This document shows positions 24,737 through 35,153 of a stretch of DNA of 64,000 bases, piece after piece. A program made the position numbers and the translations under genes. This stretch comes from Carex sylvatica (taxonomy: Eukaryota; Streptophyta; Magnoliopsida; Poales; Cyperaceae). The notes beneath the pieces are model-generated. The model searched no databases. It had not been told where the DNA came from and worked only from the letters and a program-made list of their open reading frames with translations. The stretch covers positions 1-64,000 of the forward strand of contig CAXKVR010000140.1 in the NCBI GenBank assembly GCA_964058845.1, read 5' to 3'. Each line of letters begins with the position of its first letter. Positions within the stretch are counted from its first letter, which is position 1.

Positions 24737-24905
24737 TTTGGTGAGAACTAGCCTTTGATCTAGTGGCAAAGGCACATGGTCTCTATGTGAGAGATTATGG
24801 GTTCGAAATTCAGATGGGAGAAATTCTTTGTTATAATATCAAGGATATTAAATAGTTGGGTGGCTTGACATCCAACCTTTACTCAAAAAAAAGAAGAAGA
24901 GGGTT
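24737..24905 (+). mobile_element. tRNA-derived SINE
   Basis: An A-box-like GATCTAGTGGCAAAGGCA is followed about 40 bp later by a B box, GGGTTCGAAATTC. A non-tRNA body then ends in CTCAAAAAAAAGAAGAAG. That order (Pol III boxes, body, A-rich tail) is that of a plant SINE. No coding capacity. Confidence 0.65.
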
Positions 24906-25868
24906 TGGTGAGTATAATTTTAAAAATTTATCATATTGGATTCAAACGATAAATTCAAACTGTTGAAACTCGTGTACTTTATGAGTGATGCATGTGCATG
25001 CAAAATTTTAAAAGTTTTGAAATCATTAATACAAAGTCAAGCTCAAAGCACTGCTCTCTTAAAATCTTTTCTCTTGATTTCTTACTAATGCATTCTCTTT
25101 AATTGGTTCAAAGGATTGCTTAAATCCAGTCCAACCATATCTTCATGAGTATCCAATTAATCGATTAGAATCAATTTTAAAACGGATCAGTGTTTAAAGC
25201 ATGAAACGTTACTATTCAACGGATACATGCTTAATTTAATTAAGCAACAATTCATTAGCCTGCTACATTATCTCTTTATAAATAGAGAGATCGGATATTG
25301 TTGTTTTAATTAAGCAACAATGCAACACATGCATTGCTTTAATTTAGAGTATTTTGATTTGATCTGATAAGTTGCTCTAATTCCTTCCTTTGAATTATGG
25401 ATATCGCTTCAGTATCATATGATGTGTTGTACATATGCTTGTGCCGGTTTTGTTTAAGTAAAAATCAATATTATATGGTTATTATTGAAAAAAAAAACAG
25501 TCAAAAATTCAAACTAATTAATGAAACTATTTTAACACATTATTGATTTTAAGTTAGGAATTAAAACGGATCAGATACAAGCAGATAGTGGTAAAACAAC
25601 ATCTGTATACGTTTTTATTTTTTGAATATGGATACGGACCATATTGGACATTTATTAATAAATATATAAATTTTACTAAAATGATAGTGAAATTCATAAT
25701 ATTAATCTAATTACAATGATGAATAATATAAATTTTATATTATTTATATTACTATTTGGATAGAGAAAAATTAAAACTTAAATCATATATGTATTTGTAT
25801 ATGTACGAATATTCATATATCAGATATTCACATTTAATTTTTGAATACGGATTGGATATTATCCGCTC
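24906..25868. other. Gene-free
   Basis: No gene. ATTGTTGTTTTAATTAAGC words near 25240-25320 repeat in part (TTAATTTAATTAAGCAACAAT twice, about 80 bp apart). Confidence 0.4.
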
Positions 25869-25876
25869 TGTCTTCA

Positions 25877-26224
25877 CAGGGGCGGCAGCCGCTCCCCCTG
25901 GATTTCGAGTTTTAGTGGTGATTTATTGATACCGATCGACTCTGCCTCCCTCTGAAAAAAAATTTGCCCCCTCTGATTGTTTGATTTGCAATTCGGGTAA
26001 AATTTAGTGTTAAAATCAAAATAAATTTCTTGAATTATAATTGATAATTAGAATTATAAGTTAAAATATTAGAAATTACAAATCAGAATATTAGAAAATA
26101 TAAGTCAAAATATTGTTTTTTATCGAGTACCCAATTAGTTAATAGATTTAAATCCGATAAGTTATTTAAACCCGATTCGATAATTTTTTGTCCCCCTCTG
26201 ACAAAAATTCTGGCTCCGCGCCTG
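25877..26224. mobile_element. Non-autonomous hAT element, 348 bp, exact 8-bp target duplication
   Basis: TGTCTTCA lies on both sides (25869-25876 and 26225-26232). The ends are CAGGGGCGGCAGCC and, inverted, CAGGCGCGGAGCCAG, the usual hAT type of short imperfect terminal repeat. No transposase; the inside is AT-rich. Confidence 0.85.
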
Positions 26225-26232
26225 TGTCTTCA

Positions 26233-27060
26233 CCTCTATTTCAAGTGCATTTGAAATTAATTGGAACAGAGTTGATGGCATGTTAAAATTAACTTTTTTA
26301 ACTTATGACAAAATCAATATTATCTTGAATTAAAATCTTCTGAAATTAATTCTTACTTTTTAATAAAAAAAATATTAATAGGAAACTACATCTAGTCAAA
26401 AACTAAAATAAAAAGTTGCTGGTTCGGAATCCAATATTCATACCATAGATGAGAGAAATAATTTCACCCTCATTCTATGCAAAAAAAAAAAAAAATCCTG
26501 AATTGTAATAAAGAAGTTAAACTTGTTAGCAGATTGGTGGTTGGTTTATGGTTTTGTCGACGTGAAGACAAATTTGACTAATATTTCCCCATTGTAAATT
26601 AAGTAAGAGCTCCTTAATTAAATGGGTGGTTAGGAATGATTGTTGTGAGATCTTTGTCGTTACTAATTTGCATAATTGGTTTGGATAATGCAACAAAGTT
26701 GGCAGAATCAAATATCCCCTTGCAATTTTCAAAGCCCCTACACCCATGTGTTAGTTCTTGCTAGTGCTCTAAAAAAAAAAAAAAAAAAAATTAACAATAG
26801 ACTATCTAGGTTCGGTGGAATTGGATTTTTCCCACGTTACATCCTTACTGACCGAAATTTTTATTTATACCATAATAATAATAAATAAAAAAAACACTCT
26901 AATTTTGAAGAATTTTCAAAACTACCTAGGCCTCCAAGTTATTCTGCAGTCTCAAAAATGGAGTGTCGTCAAATGAATTTGCAGACCAATATGGAACAGA
27001 AACAAGCTCCAAAACAAATTTGATTTTATAATATATGTTTTAAATATATATTTTTTTTCT
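26233..27060. other. Gene-free; possible SINE remnant at 26380-26485
   Basis: No gene. GCTGGTTCGGAATCC at about 26417-26431 resembles a Pol III B box and is followed after some 40 bp by a poly-A run (26479-26495), suggesting the 3' part of another SINE, but no A box is clear. Two 70-codon frames at 26526-26888 have no motif. Confidence 0.35.
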
Positions 27061-27061
27061 T

Positions 27062-27175
27062 TTTAAAAGCTTGGCAGCAACTGTGAAGTCACGAGTGGGA
27101 CTCGAACTTTCGATCTTTGAGTAAACACAATCTTAAGACTTTTTCTGCTAACCAATTGTGCTACCGTCCCATCTT
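27062..27175 (-). mobile_element. tRNA-derived SINE, minus strand
   Basis: On the minus strand, GGACGGTAGCACAATTGG provides an A box (TRGCNNARYNGG type) and, about 45 bp on, AAGTTCGAGTCCC provides a B box. The minus-strand 3' side runs into AAAAAGAAAAAAAA. The spacing and sequences resemble a degenerate tRNA, but stems do not pair well enough for a working tRNA, so a SINE head is more likely. Confidence 0.65.
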
Positions 27176-28840
27176 ATGTAGATGCTTTATCAATCCATAA
27201 ATTGAGAGGATCTTTCAAACTTCTTTTACGTAATTATTTCCTTTAATCTTTTTAAGTCGCCTTTTAATTTCCTTAATCGCTTAATGTTTTCGAACGTCGA
27301 TTCCTTAGTTAGAATTAAGATTATTTCATTAGATTAGTCTTTTTTTGTCTAAAATCTTAAGCCCTGCACAACTCTTAAGACACTTCTATTCTTGAATTAA
27401 ACCTTCTTAACCTCTACTTACATATTAAAACAACCGATGGAACATTAATTTCTTAGTGCGGATTAAAATTTAATTTTACTTTTGTTGTCAAACAATATCC
27501 CCTGGTCCGGTCATGGAACTAATTAATTGAAAGCATTATTTAGATGCGTTTCAGTTTTGCATGTTGTAAATAGAGTCAGTAAATGGTTTAATTTGTTCCC
27601 CTTTTGCCTTTTCTAGTCGATCTTTGAACTGAGCATATTACTGAATGGTTTTGGTTTTTGAAGGGCTAACTAGTAATAACTGGTAAGGCATGAAAGAAGC
27701 ACAGAATAAGCAGCAATTGGGCCAAGAGCATGATGGCCTGAGCCCTGAGGCTGAGAGAGACATGCATGCAGTGGTCTCCCCTTGCACGGGCACAGCCACG
27801 TGTGACAGGTATATAAGAGGAGAGGGGCTAATGGAGAAATGCACCAGTGTCAGACACTGTCAGTGCAACACATTTCGTTTACGTAGGTCCCTAGACCCTA
27901 CTAACCTACTTACATCTTGATCTTATGAGAGAACTCTCAACTCTGTCTCTGTCCCATAAAGCAATTTATTATATATGTAGGTCATGGTCATGGTCATGGA
28001 ACTATATATCAACTATATATTAATATAATATATGCATGCTTGATGCTGCATAAATTGTTGCGTGAATCATGTAACTTATTTGGCGTTACTATTATTAAGT
28101 GATCTAATTGGAGCAAAAAAAAAATAGTTACGTAATATGTGAGAAATAAATTAATTTACTGAAATTTGAAAGAAGGATCAAAGTTCCAGTCTTAAACTAA
28201 AACATTTTTCACTGTACAAGGCCCCAATGGCCCATATTGGAACTGGACTGGATAGTAAAATCCTTCCTTCTTAAGCAGGCCATGTTATTTTAGTTTAATT
28301 ATTTAATATCTACCAAAAAAGTCATGACAATAAGAAAACTTGTTTTATTACAGCTTGGTTACTATTTTTTTTAGGAGCACCCTATTATTAACACACAATA
28401 AACTGGAGATACAGTATGTGTTAAGCAATTTCAAGTTCCACTTCACAGAAAATTTCCAAACAGTTTCCATTAAATCTGATCAGAAACAACTTAAAATTCT
28501 GAAATAGGAAGCAGATAACAAAAGCAGTAATGCTTACCTTTCTTGCTTTAATTTTTGTGTGGGGAGGTTAATCTCCAATTAAACCTGCTGACTAATAATA
28601 AATGGCCTTAGTTCAGTTCTTGATATATTGCTATTGGAAATATTTGTGTACTGGTAAGATATAGTCAGACTTCTCATCCCTAAAAAAAACTGCCATGCTT
28701 ACAAGAAATAAGTGCTAAAATAGCTATATACACATTACTAAAGCAACATAACATGCTATTAAACACATTAATCCTAAACCATTAAAAAAAAATCAAAACA
28801 AATGCAATGTTCCTAAAACAAAATCTAACTAACATATAAT
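27176..28840. other. Gene-free interval downstream of the NLR gene; one promoter-like patch
   Basis: No supported gene. At 27797-27816 a G-box (CACGTG) is followed 7 bp later by TATATAAGAGG in a locally GC-rich patch, then by a near-perfect short hairpin at 27841-27867. A 76-codon frame (27690-27920) crosses this patch and has no family motif. The last few hundred bases include the 3' flank of the NLR gene. Confidence 0.35.
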
Positions 28841-28843
28841 ATT

Positions 28844-31800
28844 CTAAGGTATTCTAAACTGGCAACAATTGCAAACTAAACCGCAGGATCTCAACTCTCT
28901 CGTTTCGGGCTCACCAGGAGTAAGATTTCTATCAACTATACTAACTATTCTGACATGTGATATAATGCTCCAATCGTCGCCGGTATTCCTCTGACACCTC
29001 CTCTCCAGCATGGGACAACCTTGAATCCATAACCCCTCCAACCCGGTAAGCCTTCTCAGACTGTCTGGTAGGGATGCCACTGCTGGACTGTCATAAATTG
29101 ACAAGTCTTTCAGAGACTGGATTTCTCCTATTGAATCTGGTAAGGCTATACCAGAAATGTATTCTAATCTCAAATGTTCAAGTGAACTAGCATTTGACAA
29201 CCCTTGTAGTAATGCATCCAATTCATTACCGCAACAACAAATGGATAAAGAGTTGCCCGTAATCAATTTACCAGGCTGGGGATGTCGGTCGTCATGCCCA
29301 CCATGAATAGTTAATGTTTGTAGATTGGTTAGATGCCGAAGCCACCCCGATACACTTCTTTTATAACAAATTTCTAAACTAAAATCACTTACTGAGCTCA
29401 ACCCCTCTATGTCCATTTCTGTCCATGAGGTTACATTTCGGCAATCCGCAATGCTTATGGATTGCAAACTGGTGATACCAGTCCAGTTTTGTGGCAGCGA
29501 TTCTATTTTTTTGCAATTACGGATGTTTAAATTTCGGAGGCAAGTCAGCTGTACGGCATTGAAAGCTAGAGAATTAAGTTGAGGGCAGTCGGAAATCTCC
29601 AACGATTGAAGTGTAACAAGTTGTTGCATATCAATTAATGGCAAATGCTTCAGTTGCACGCAGGAGCACACAATGAGTTTTCTGAGAGAACTAAAACAAA
29701 GCAGAAAGCCATCCGGCAAAGATGCCAAACCTTGTATGTTGTCTATTAGAAGAGATGAGAGTGCTGGGAGATTTGAAGTGTTTGGTAATGACTCTAGCAA
29801 CGAGGGATTACAGTGAGAGAGGTCTAATTTTTGTAAGCTTTGAACCCATGGGATAGATCTCAATGCAGGGCACATTCCGATTGTTAGCAATGTTAATTGT
29901 GAAAATGGCATCACTTCTAAAACGGACCACTCTTCTAATTGTGGCATGTCAAAGAATGAAAGTTTCTCCAAAGAAGGGAACCCTTTAACAGGTCCAGTGC
30001 CATAAAAATCACCACTGATTTGCCACACTTCATGCATGCCAATTATCTGGAGATCTTTAAGAGATGCAATACCTCCGAATGATGGCAGATGCTCGCACTT
30101 TGTACAGTATGTTAGTTTAACTTCAACTAGGCTTGTAAGTAAAGAATCAGATAACCAAGGAGGGAATTTGAGCCCATTATAACTGTGCAGCTGCAGCCGC
30201 TTCAAGTTTTCGTGAGGTCTGAGCAAGTTGAGCGCTCTTTCGCTGTCATTGTTTGAAGCTGAATTATTGTGATGGTACCATGTTAACCGCAACGAAACAA
30301 GGTTTTGTTTGTTTGATAAGATTGTATGTTCGATTTCTGTATCTTCGGTTTTGAAATTTTCAAGGTGGAATATGAATAGCTCTCGCGAGAGGTTGAGGTC
30401 TTTTAACTCTCCCAATGCACAGCTAGTTTTCTTTTTGCCAACTGTGAAATCAGTTAGTGTCTGTAGATGTGTCAATCTTGCCACACCAACAGGCATGTCG
30501 GTCAAAAATATGCATCCCCTGATATCTAAGTGTCTCAAGCTCTGTAACTTTGTAAGACTTTCTGGTAATTTCTTGATTTTGGTTTTTGGGAGCTTTAGTA
30601 CCTGAAGGTTTAGGAGATACCCAATCGACTCGGGCAACGATTCAATCAAACTTCCTGACAGGTCTAGGCACCTTAAATGAATCAAACAACCAACTGAATC
30701 AGGTATAACTTTAATTTGACTGCTACTCAAATCTAACACCCGCAGGCATCTCAGCATAACAAAAATTCTACTGAGAAAACTTTTCTCTATTGGATTACAC
30801 CTTGATATAAGCAGTGTCCGTAAAGATTTGGCTTTCTTTGTTTTCTTAATCATACCCGACTTGGATGACCATTCATCAATTAACAGATGATAGGTTTTTT
30901 TATTAACGGTGTCACCACTGATATCTTTAGTTACCGTGCAGAGGTGTTTTCCGGCAACCCATCGGGCCAGGTCATGCATCAAATCGTGCAACTTGCATTT
31001 TCTAACCTGCCCGTCATCATCCGTCTTGGCCTCCAAAAAGAAACACCTCCACAATAAATCATTGAAAATTGCATAACCATCCCGTTCATCAAGCACAAAT
31101 CCATTAGATGTCCATTGCCAGATTAGGGTTTCCTTTTCCATTTCATAGGCTTTTGGAAACAAGGAACAGAAAGCAAAGCATTGCTTTGCCTGTGGGCTTA
31201 GGTGATCATAGCTTAATCTAAGTACAGGCATGAGTTCACCGGGTTCAGATTTAAATAACTCCCACATCTCACTTTCCAATATCTTCCTCCAATCAACCAC
31301 TTCACTTTTAAACCGCAATAAACTCCCTAGAGCCCGTGCAGCCAATGGAATGCCTGCGCATTTCTTAACTATCTCTTTGCCAATTGCCACAAAAGGCTCA
31401 ATTGGTGTTGCGCCATCCTCAAAGGCTCGGCTCTGGAATAATTTCCAAGATATATCATCTGGTAAACGGCTCAATTGTAAATTTTCAGATGACCCCATAA
31501 CTGAGGAGACTTTTAGGCTACGTGTTGTTATGACGATCTTACTACCTCGGAGACACGACCTTAACAGAACCTTCAAATCATCCCACTTCTTCTGTTCTTC
31601 ATTCCACACATCATCTAGCACAAGAAAAAACCTCTTCCTACGTAGCAACCCTCTAACTTTGTTTTGCAATAGATCCAGTTCGTTGACCTCACATTTCTTA
31701 CCCGTAGTTAATTCAATTATAGATTTTAAAAGCCGCAACACATCAAAATTATCCGACACACATATCCAAATCTTCAAATTGAAATATCTATCCAATTCCG

Positions 31801-32467
31801 ATGTGCTATCGGTATACACCAATTGAACAAGGGTCGTTTTCCCAACCCCTCCTACACCCACTATTGCAATAACAGAAAAAATTTCACTGGTTGCTACAGC
31901 ACTTAACAACATCGCAACAATTCTCTTTCTTTCCTCATCTCTCCCAATAACATCAGCCGATTCAACAAAGGAATGAGTCACCCGCTCATCCATGTTTTGC
32001 AATGGTCTCTGCGAGGCACCTGGTTCAAGTTTAAACTGAGACACCTCCTGAGAAAAAGAGTCCATTTTTTCTCTGAGGTCTTTGATCTTGTGTGCCATCA
32101 AACACCTAAACTTTAACTGGTTTTTACCAGAAAAGAAATCACGCACCTCTCTACAACGGCCATCATGGGATGCCGTTTTTCTCCTTAACACCTCAAAATT
32201 GAACTCATCTAACACATCCTCAGCATGGCAGGCCACGTCAGTGAGCTTCTCTAACCAGTCTTGAATCGCATGGTCCTGCATCTGCCTCGTCTTCGCATCT
32301 TCGAGCACACTCTGGATCCTTGTAAAGACGCTTTTTAGTTTCTTCAACTCAGCTTCGAAGCCAGACAGGAGACTCAATTCTTCACGCAGAAGTGAACTCA
32401 ACAAATTTAATATGAAACCGTATGTGGTTGATACTGTTGCAGCTACTAGTGCAGTTTTCATTGGCAT
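28844..32467 (-). CDS. CC-NB-ARC-LRR (CNL) resistance-type immune receptor
   Basis: A single uninterrupted exon of 1207 residues. The N-terminal Rx-type coiled-coil domain (about 10-130) contains ...WLEKLTDVACHAEDVLDEF. NB-ARC motifs follow in order: P-loop GVGGVGKTT (about 204), RNBS-A, kinase-2 FFLVLDDVW (about 281), RNBS-B GSKIVITTRS, GLPL as GIPLAARALG (about 372), RNBS-D CFAFCSLFPKAYEM, and the MHD motif as LHDLMHDLA (about 495). About 20 leucine-rich repeats run from about 575 to 1170. All catalytic and switch motifs are intact. These cytoplasmic ATP/ADP switches detect pathogen effectors and trigger defence; the effector cannot be predicted. It resembles the intronless RGA/RPPL1-like group. 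A Mutator-like element sits 138 bp upstream of the ATG. Confidence 0.95.
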   Translation of the reverse strand: MPMKTALVAATVSTTYGFILNLLSSLLREELSLLSGFEAELKKLKSVFTRIQSVLEDAKTRQMQDHAIQDWLEKLTDVACHAEDVLDEFNFEVLRRKTASHDGRCREVRDFFSGKNQLKFRCLMAHKIKDLREKMDSFSQEVSQFKLEPGASQRPLQNMDERVTHSFVESADVIGRDEERKRIVAMLLSAVATSEIFSVIAIVGVGGVGKTTLVQLVYTDSTSELDRYFNLKIWICVSDNFDVLRLLKSIIELTTGKKCEVNELDLLQNKVRGLLRRKRFFLVLDDVWNEEQKKWDDLKVLLRSCLRGSKIVITTRSLKVSSVMGSSENLQLSRLPDDISWKLFQSRAFEDGATPIEPFVAIGKEIVKKCAGIPLAARALGSLLRFKSEVVDWRKILESEMWELFKSEPGELMPVLRLSYDHLSPQAKQCFAFCSLFPKAYEMEKETLIWQWTSNGFVLDERDGYAIFNDLLWRCFFLEAKTDDDGQVRKCKLHDLMHDLARWVAGKHLCTVTKDISGDTVNKKTYHLLIDEWSSKSGMIKKTKKAKSLRTLLISRCNPIEKSFLSRIFVMLRCLRVLDLSSSQIKVIPDSVGCLIHLRCLDLSGSLIESLPESIGYLLNLQVLKLPKTKIKKLPESLTKLQSLRHLDIRGCIFLTDMPVGVARLTHLQTLTDFTVGKKKTSCALGELKDLNLSRELFIFHLENFKTEDTEIEHTILSNKQNLVSLRLTWYHHNNSASNNDSERALNLLRPHENLKRLQLHSYNGLKFPPWLSDSLLTSLVEVKLTYCTKCEHLPSFGGIASLKDLQIIGMHEVWQISGDFYGTGPVKGFPSLEKLSFFDMPQLEEWSVLEVMPFSQLTLLTIGMCPALRSIPWVQSLQKLDLSHCNPSLLESLPNTSNLPALSSLLIDNIQGLASLPDGFLLCFSSLRKLIVCSCVQLKHLPLIDMQQLVTLQSLEISDCPQLNSLAFNAVQLTCLRNLNIRNCKKIESLPQNWTGITSLQSISIADCRNVTSWTEMDIEGLSSVSDFSLEICYKRSVSGWLRHLTNLQTLTIHGGHDDRHPQPGKLITGNSLSICCCGNELDALLQGLSNASSLEHLRLEYISGIALPDSIGEIQSLKDLSIYDSPAVASLPDSLRRLTGLEGLWIQGCPMLERRCQRNTGDDWSIISHVRIVSIVDRNLTPGEPETRELRSCGLVCNCCQFRIP

Positions 32468-32579
32468 TGAGGAATCTAAGGTGCTCTTGTTGGCTTGAGG
32501 ATCAATTTCTCTTTCGCTGCTTTTGAAACAATAATTTCTTTTAGTTTATTTTCAGGATGAGGGTTAGTACAAGTTCCTT

Positions 32580-32613
32580 TGAACAGCCAATAATTGGTAG
32601 ATGACAGGAACAG
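32580..32613. repeat. Split short tandem repeat in the NLR upstream region
   Basis: GAACAGCCAATAATTGGTAG at 32581-32600 recurs as GAACAGTCAATAATTGGTAG at 34083-34102 on the other side of the inserted element. Before insertion these lay about 27 bp apart as a tandem pair. 32605-32613 (CAGGAACAG) is the left target duplication. Confidence 0.75.
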
Positions 32614-34080
32614 CGGCCATTTTTATTAATGTCCTAAAAAAATAATATAATTTTAAAAATATCTCCGCATTATATTTTTTGTCAAAATTGCTCCGATCGC
32701 CAGGCTCACGGGCGGTCCAATCCCCTAGCAGACCGCCCCTGTTCCGGGCAGTCCTCTTTTCTTTTTTTATTTTTTTAGAGAGAGGTTAATATTTTTGATT
32801 TAAATAATTTTGTGAATTTTTTTTTTTCTTGTTTAGAGTGTATATAAAAAATAAGACATTTGATATATTTATGAAGTGATGTCGTAACTCTTTATAACTT
32901 TGATTGATTTGATTTGTCAGTTGGATATCACAAGTCTAAAAATAACACTAATTAAGGACTTGACATTAATTCTTAATAATTTATTTTATTCAAATATACA
33001 CCAAAAAATATAGTTAGATTGTCTTAATGATGTCAACTTTTTCTTTTTTTTAGAGAATAATTGAATTATTTGATTATTGTCAAAATATATCATTTGCTCG
33101 GAGATAGGCAAACATATAGAATAAATAGTAAATGCATTTTAAAATAATTATATGAATAATTTTTGAATAATCTCTTAGGCTTTTGACTAAACAAAATGCC
33201 AATCGTTGTCTGCCTACCGTCGAACGAAAACTTAAACTATATTTTTGAAGCACTAAATGACGTTTTTTTGAAATTCTGATGCTTAAGATACCCAGGGGTG
33301 ATCCCCAAGGTAATATTCGGATCCGTCTCGCCCCCCCTTTTCGAAAAGTAGTCATACGCGCAAATCCGGCTTTCCTAGCCAAAGTTATGGATGTTTAAAG
33401 TTTCTTTGAAAGCTGAACTTTGGAAATTCATAATTAACTGTAGAAAAATCCAAATAAATTAAAATTTGTGTCAATTATGTGTATTTTTGAATGCTCTACA
33501 TTCTGGTGTAATTACTTTTTCAGTTTGGTCCTTGTATCAGTCCAAACTTTCTGATTTAACAGCAGAGGTCAAACGCGGCGCATGCGTCACAAATGCCGCC
33601 GCATGGACTATGTATATATTATACATATGTATAATATATGTATATGTATATATGGAGGCAATCTAACTATATTTTATGGTGTATATTTGAATAAAATAAA
33701 TTATTAAGAATTAATGTCAAGTCCTTAATTAGTGTTATTTTTAGACTTGTGATATCCAACTGATAAATCAAATCAATCAAAGTTATAAAGAGTTACGACA
33801 TCACTTCATAAATATATCAAATGTCTTATTTTTTGATATACACTCTAAACAAGAAAAAAAAAATTCACAAAATTATTTAAATCAAAAATATTAACATCTC
33901 TCTAAAAAAATTAAAAAAATATTAACGGTCTGGTCCCTAGTGGGGCGCCCCTGTCACGGGCGGTCTGCTAGGAGATTGGACCGCCCGTGAGCCTGGCGGT
34001 CGAGGTAATTTTGACAAAATCTAATACGGAAGCATTTTTAAAATTATATATTTTTTTAAGGGTATTAATAAAAATGGCTG
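32614..34080. mobile_element. Mutator-like element, 1467 bp, exact 9-bp target duplication
   Basis: CAGGAACAG is found directly on both sides (32605-32613 and 34081-34089). The ends CGGCCATTTTTATTAAT and, inverted, CAGCCATTTTTATTAAT differ at one base. Arms of about 400 bp (32614-33021 and 33659-34080) match closely, including the GC-rich block CTCACGGGCGGTCC and TTAAGGACTTGACATTAAT. The core (33022-33658) has no transposase. It holds a GC-richer minus-strand frame of 100 codons (33080-33382) that may be a captured host fragment, but I do not recognise it. Non-autonomous, probably recent given the near-identical arms and perfect duplication. Confidence 0.9.
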
Positions 34081-34102
34081 CAGGAACAGTCAATAATTGG
34101 TA

Positions 34103-34745
34103 GGTGTTGGTTTTTAATTTAATAATTCTCTTGCAGGAATCTCCTACCAATCCTACCTTCTGTTACTTAAATCGAGGTCAAACCACCAAACACCGTTGAA
34201 TTTTGTTATTACTACTATGGTGCTTGATTTATTATTACTTTTACTATTATTACTATTGTTGTTGGAGGTAAAAGACTTGCTATCGATTAGACTTAGCAGG
34301 CAAGACATGTGATTGGAATGTAAGGTAAAAAAAAAAAAGGATTACTTAGGTGGGAACATTTTCTCGAATATAAAATCTTAATCTCACTTGAATTATTCTA
34401 TTCGACCATAGTATCAGTTTCTGAAGCAATTGAATTTCATAAAAACAAATTAGAGTGATAAACATATAGCACCAAATTATATTAACAAAATTCCAGCCAG
34501 AGAGATTCATCAATTGAATGTTTAGAAGTAGAAAACAAAGAGAGAGGAAAAAAACATTCTCACAGTAAGAAATTCTAGGTAAGATGTAACATTACAAAAT
34601 CAAGCAATTCCATATTTGGAAGCCTCGTCCAATTAAATACAGATAGTCAAATACAACTTCCACTTATTATGGCATTGGGAAAATCTCTGTTGTTATAATG
34701 ATCAGACTTTTTGCCTTGTTACAAAAGAATCACTACAACCGACTC
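34103..34745. other. Gene-free
   Basis: Upstream sequence of the NLR and of the inserted element; no coding frame or RNA gene seen. Confidence 0.4.
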
Positions 34746-34746
34746 C

Positions 34747-34997
34747 GGGCCATGTTTGGTCGTAAAGTAAGAGGTGGAGTAATTCCTTACTCCACACTTG
34801 AGCTGTCAAATCAGTAAAAGAGCTGTCAAATCAGTAAAATAGGAGTAAGGTACTCCACCTCACCAGGCGATTTAACTTAATCCACACTTACTCAAATGCA
34901 GGACCCACTGTCATAGGTAAATATATATTTTCTAACATCTTACTCCTCCAGACGGATTGATTTAAGCCATGACCTAAGCTGACAAACGAGGTATAAA
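34747..34997. mobile_element. Possible MITE with internal 19-bp tandem repeat
   Basis: The left end GGCCATGTTTGGTCG is loosely mirrored by GCTGACAAACGAGGT at the right. Inner pairs GTAAGAGGTGGAGTAA and ACTCCACCTC, ATCTTACTCCTCC also mirror. AGCTGTCAAATCAGTAAAA occurs twice in tandem at about 34801-34838. No convincing target duplication. Confidence 0.35.
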
Positions 34998-35153
34998 ATA
35001 TGATGAGTAAGATATAGTAAGCAACTTAATCCTCCTTAAATGTAAGTAGCAACAAAACATGTGACCCATGAGTACAGACTTCACTGATCCAAGTAGAACC
35101 GAAGCTATACAAGTGCTAACTATTCTCCTCAAGCTTTGATTAGTGAAGAAGCC

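Noticed and set aside
27062..27175. Functional tRNA on the minus strand
   Set aside because: A and B boxes are present but the acceptor and anticodon stems do not pair well and an A-rich tail follows; a SINE fits better.
28036..28056. miR172-like word GCTTGATGCTGCATAAA
   Set aside because: It lacks several bases of the mature miR172 sequence and no complementary arm is found within 300 bp.
30309..32264. Several plus-strand open frames opposite the NLR gene
   Set aside because: They are antisense shadows of the 1207-codon NLR frame and have no motifs.
33080..33382. 100-codon minus-strand frame inside the NLR-upstream element as a gene
   Set aside because: No recognisable domain and it runs into the AT-rich arm; kept only as a possible captured fragment.
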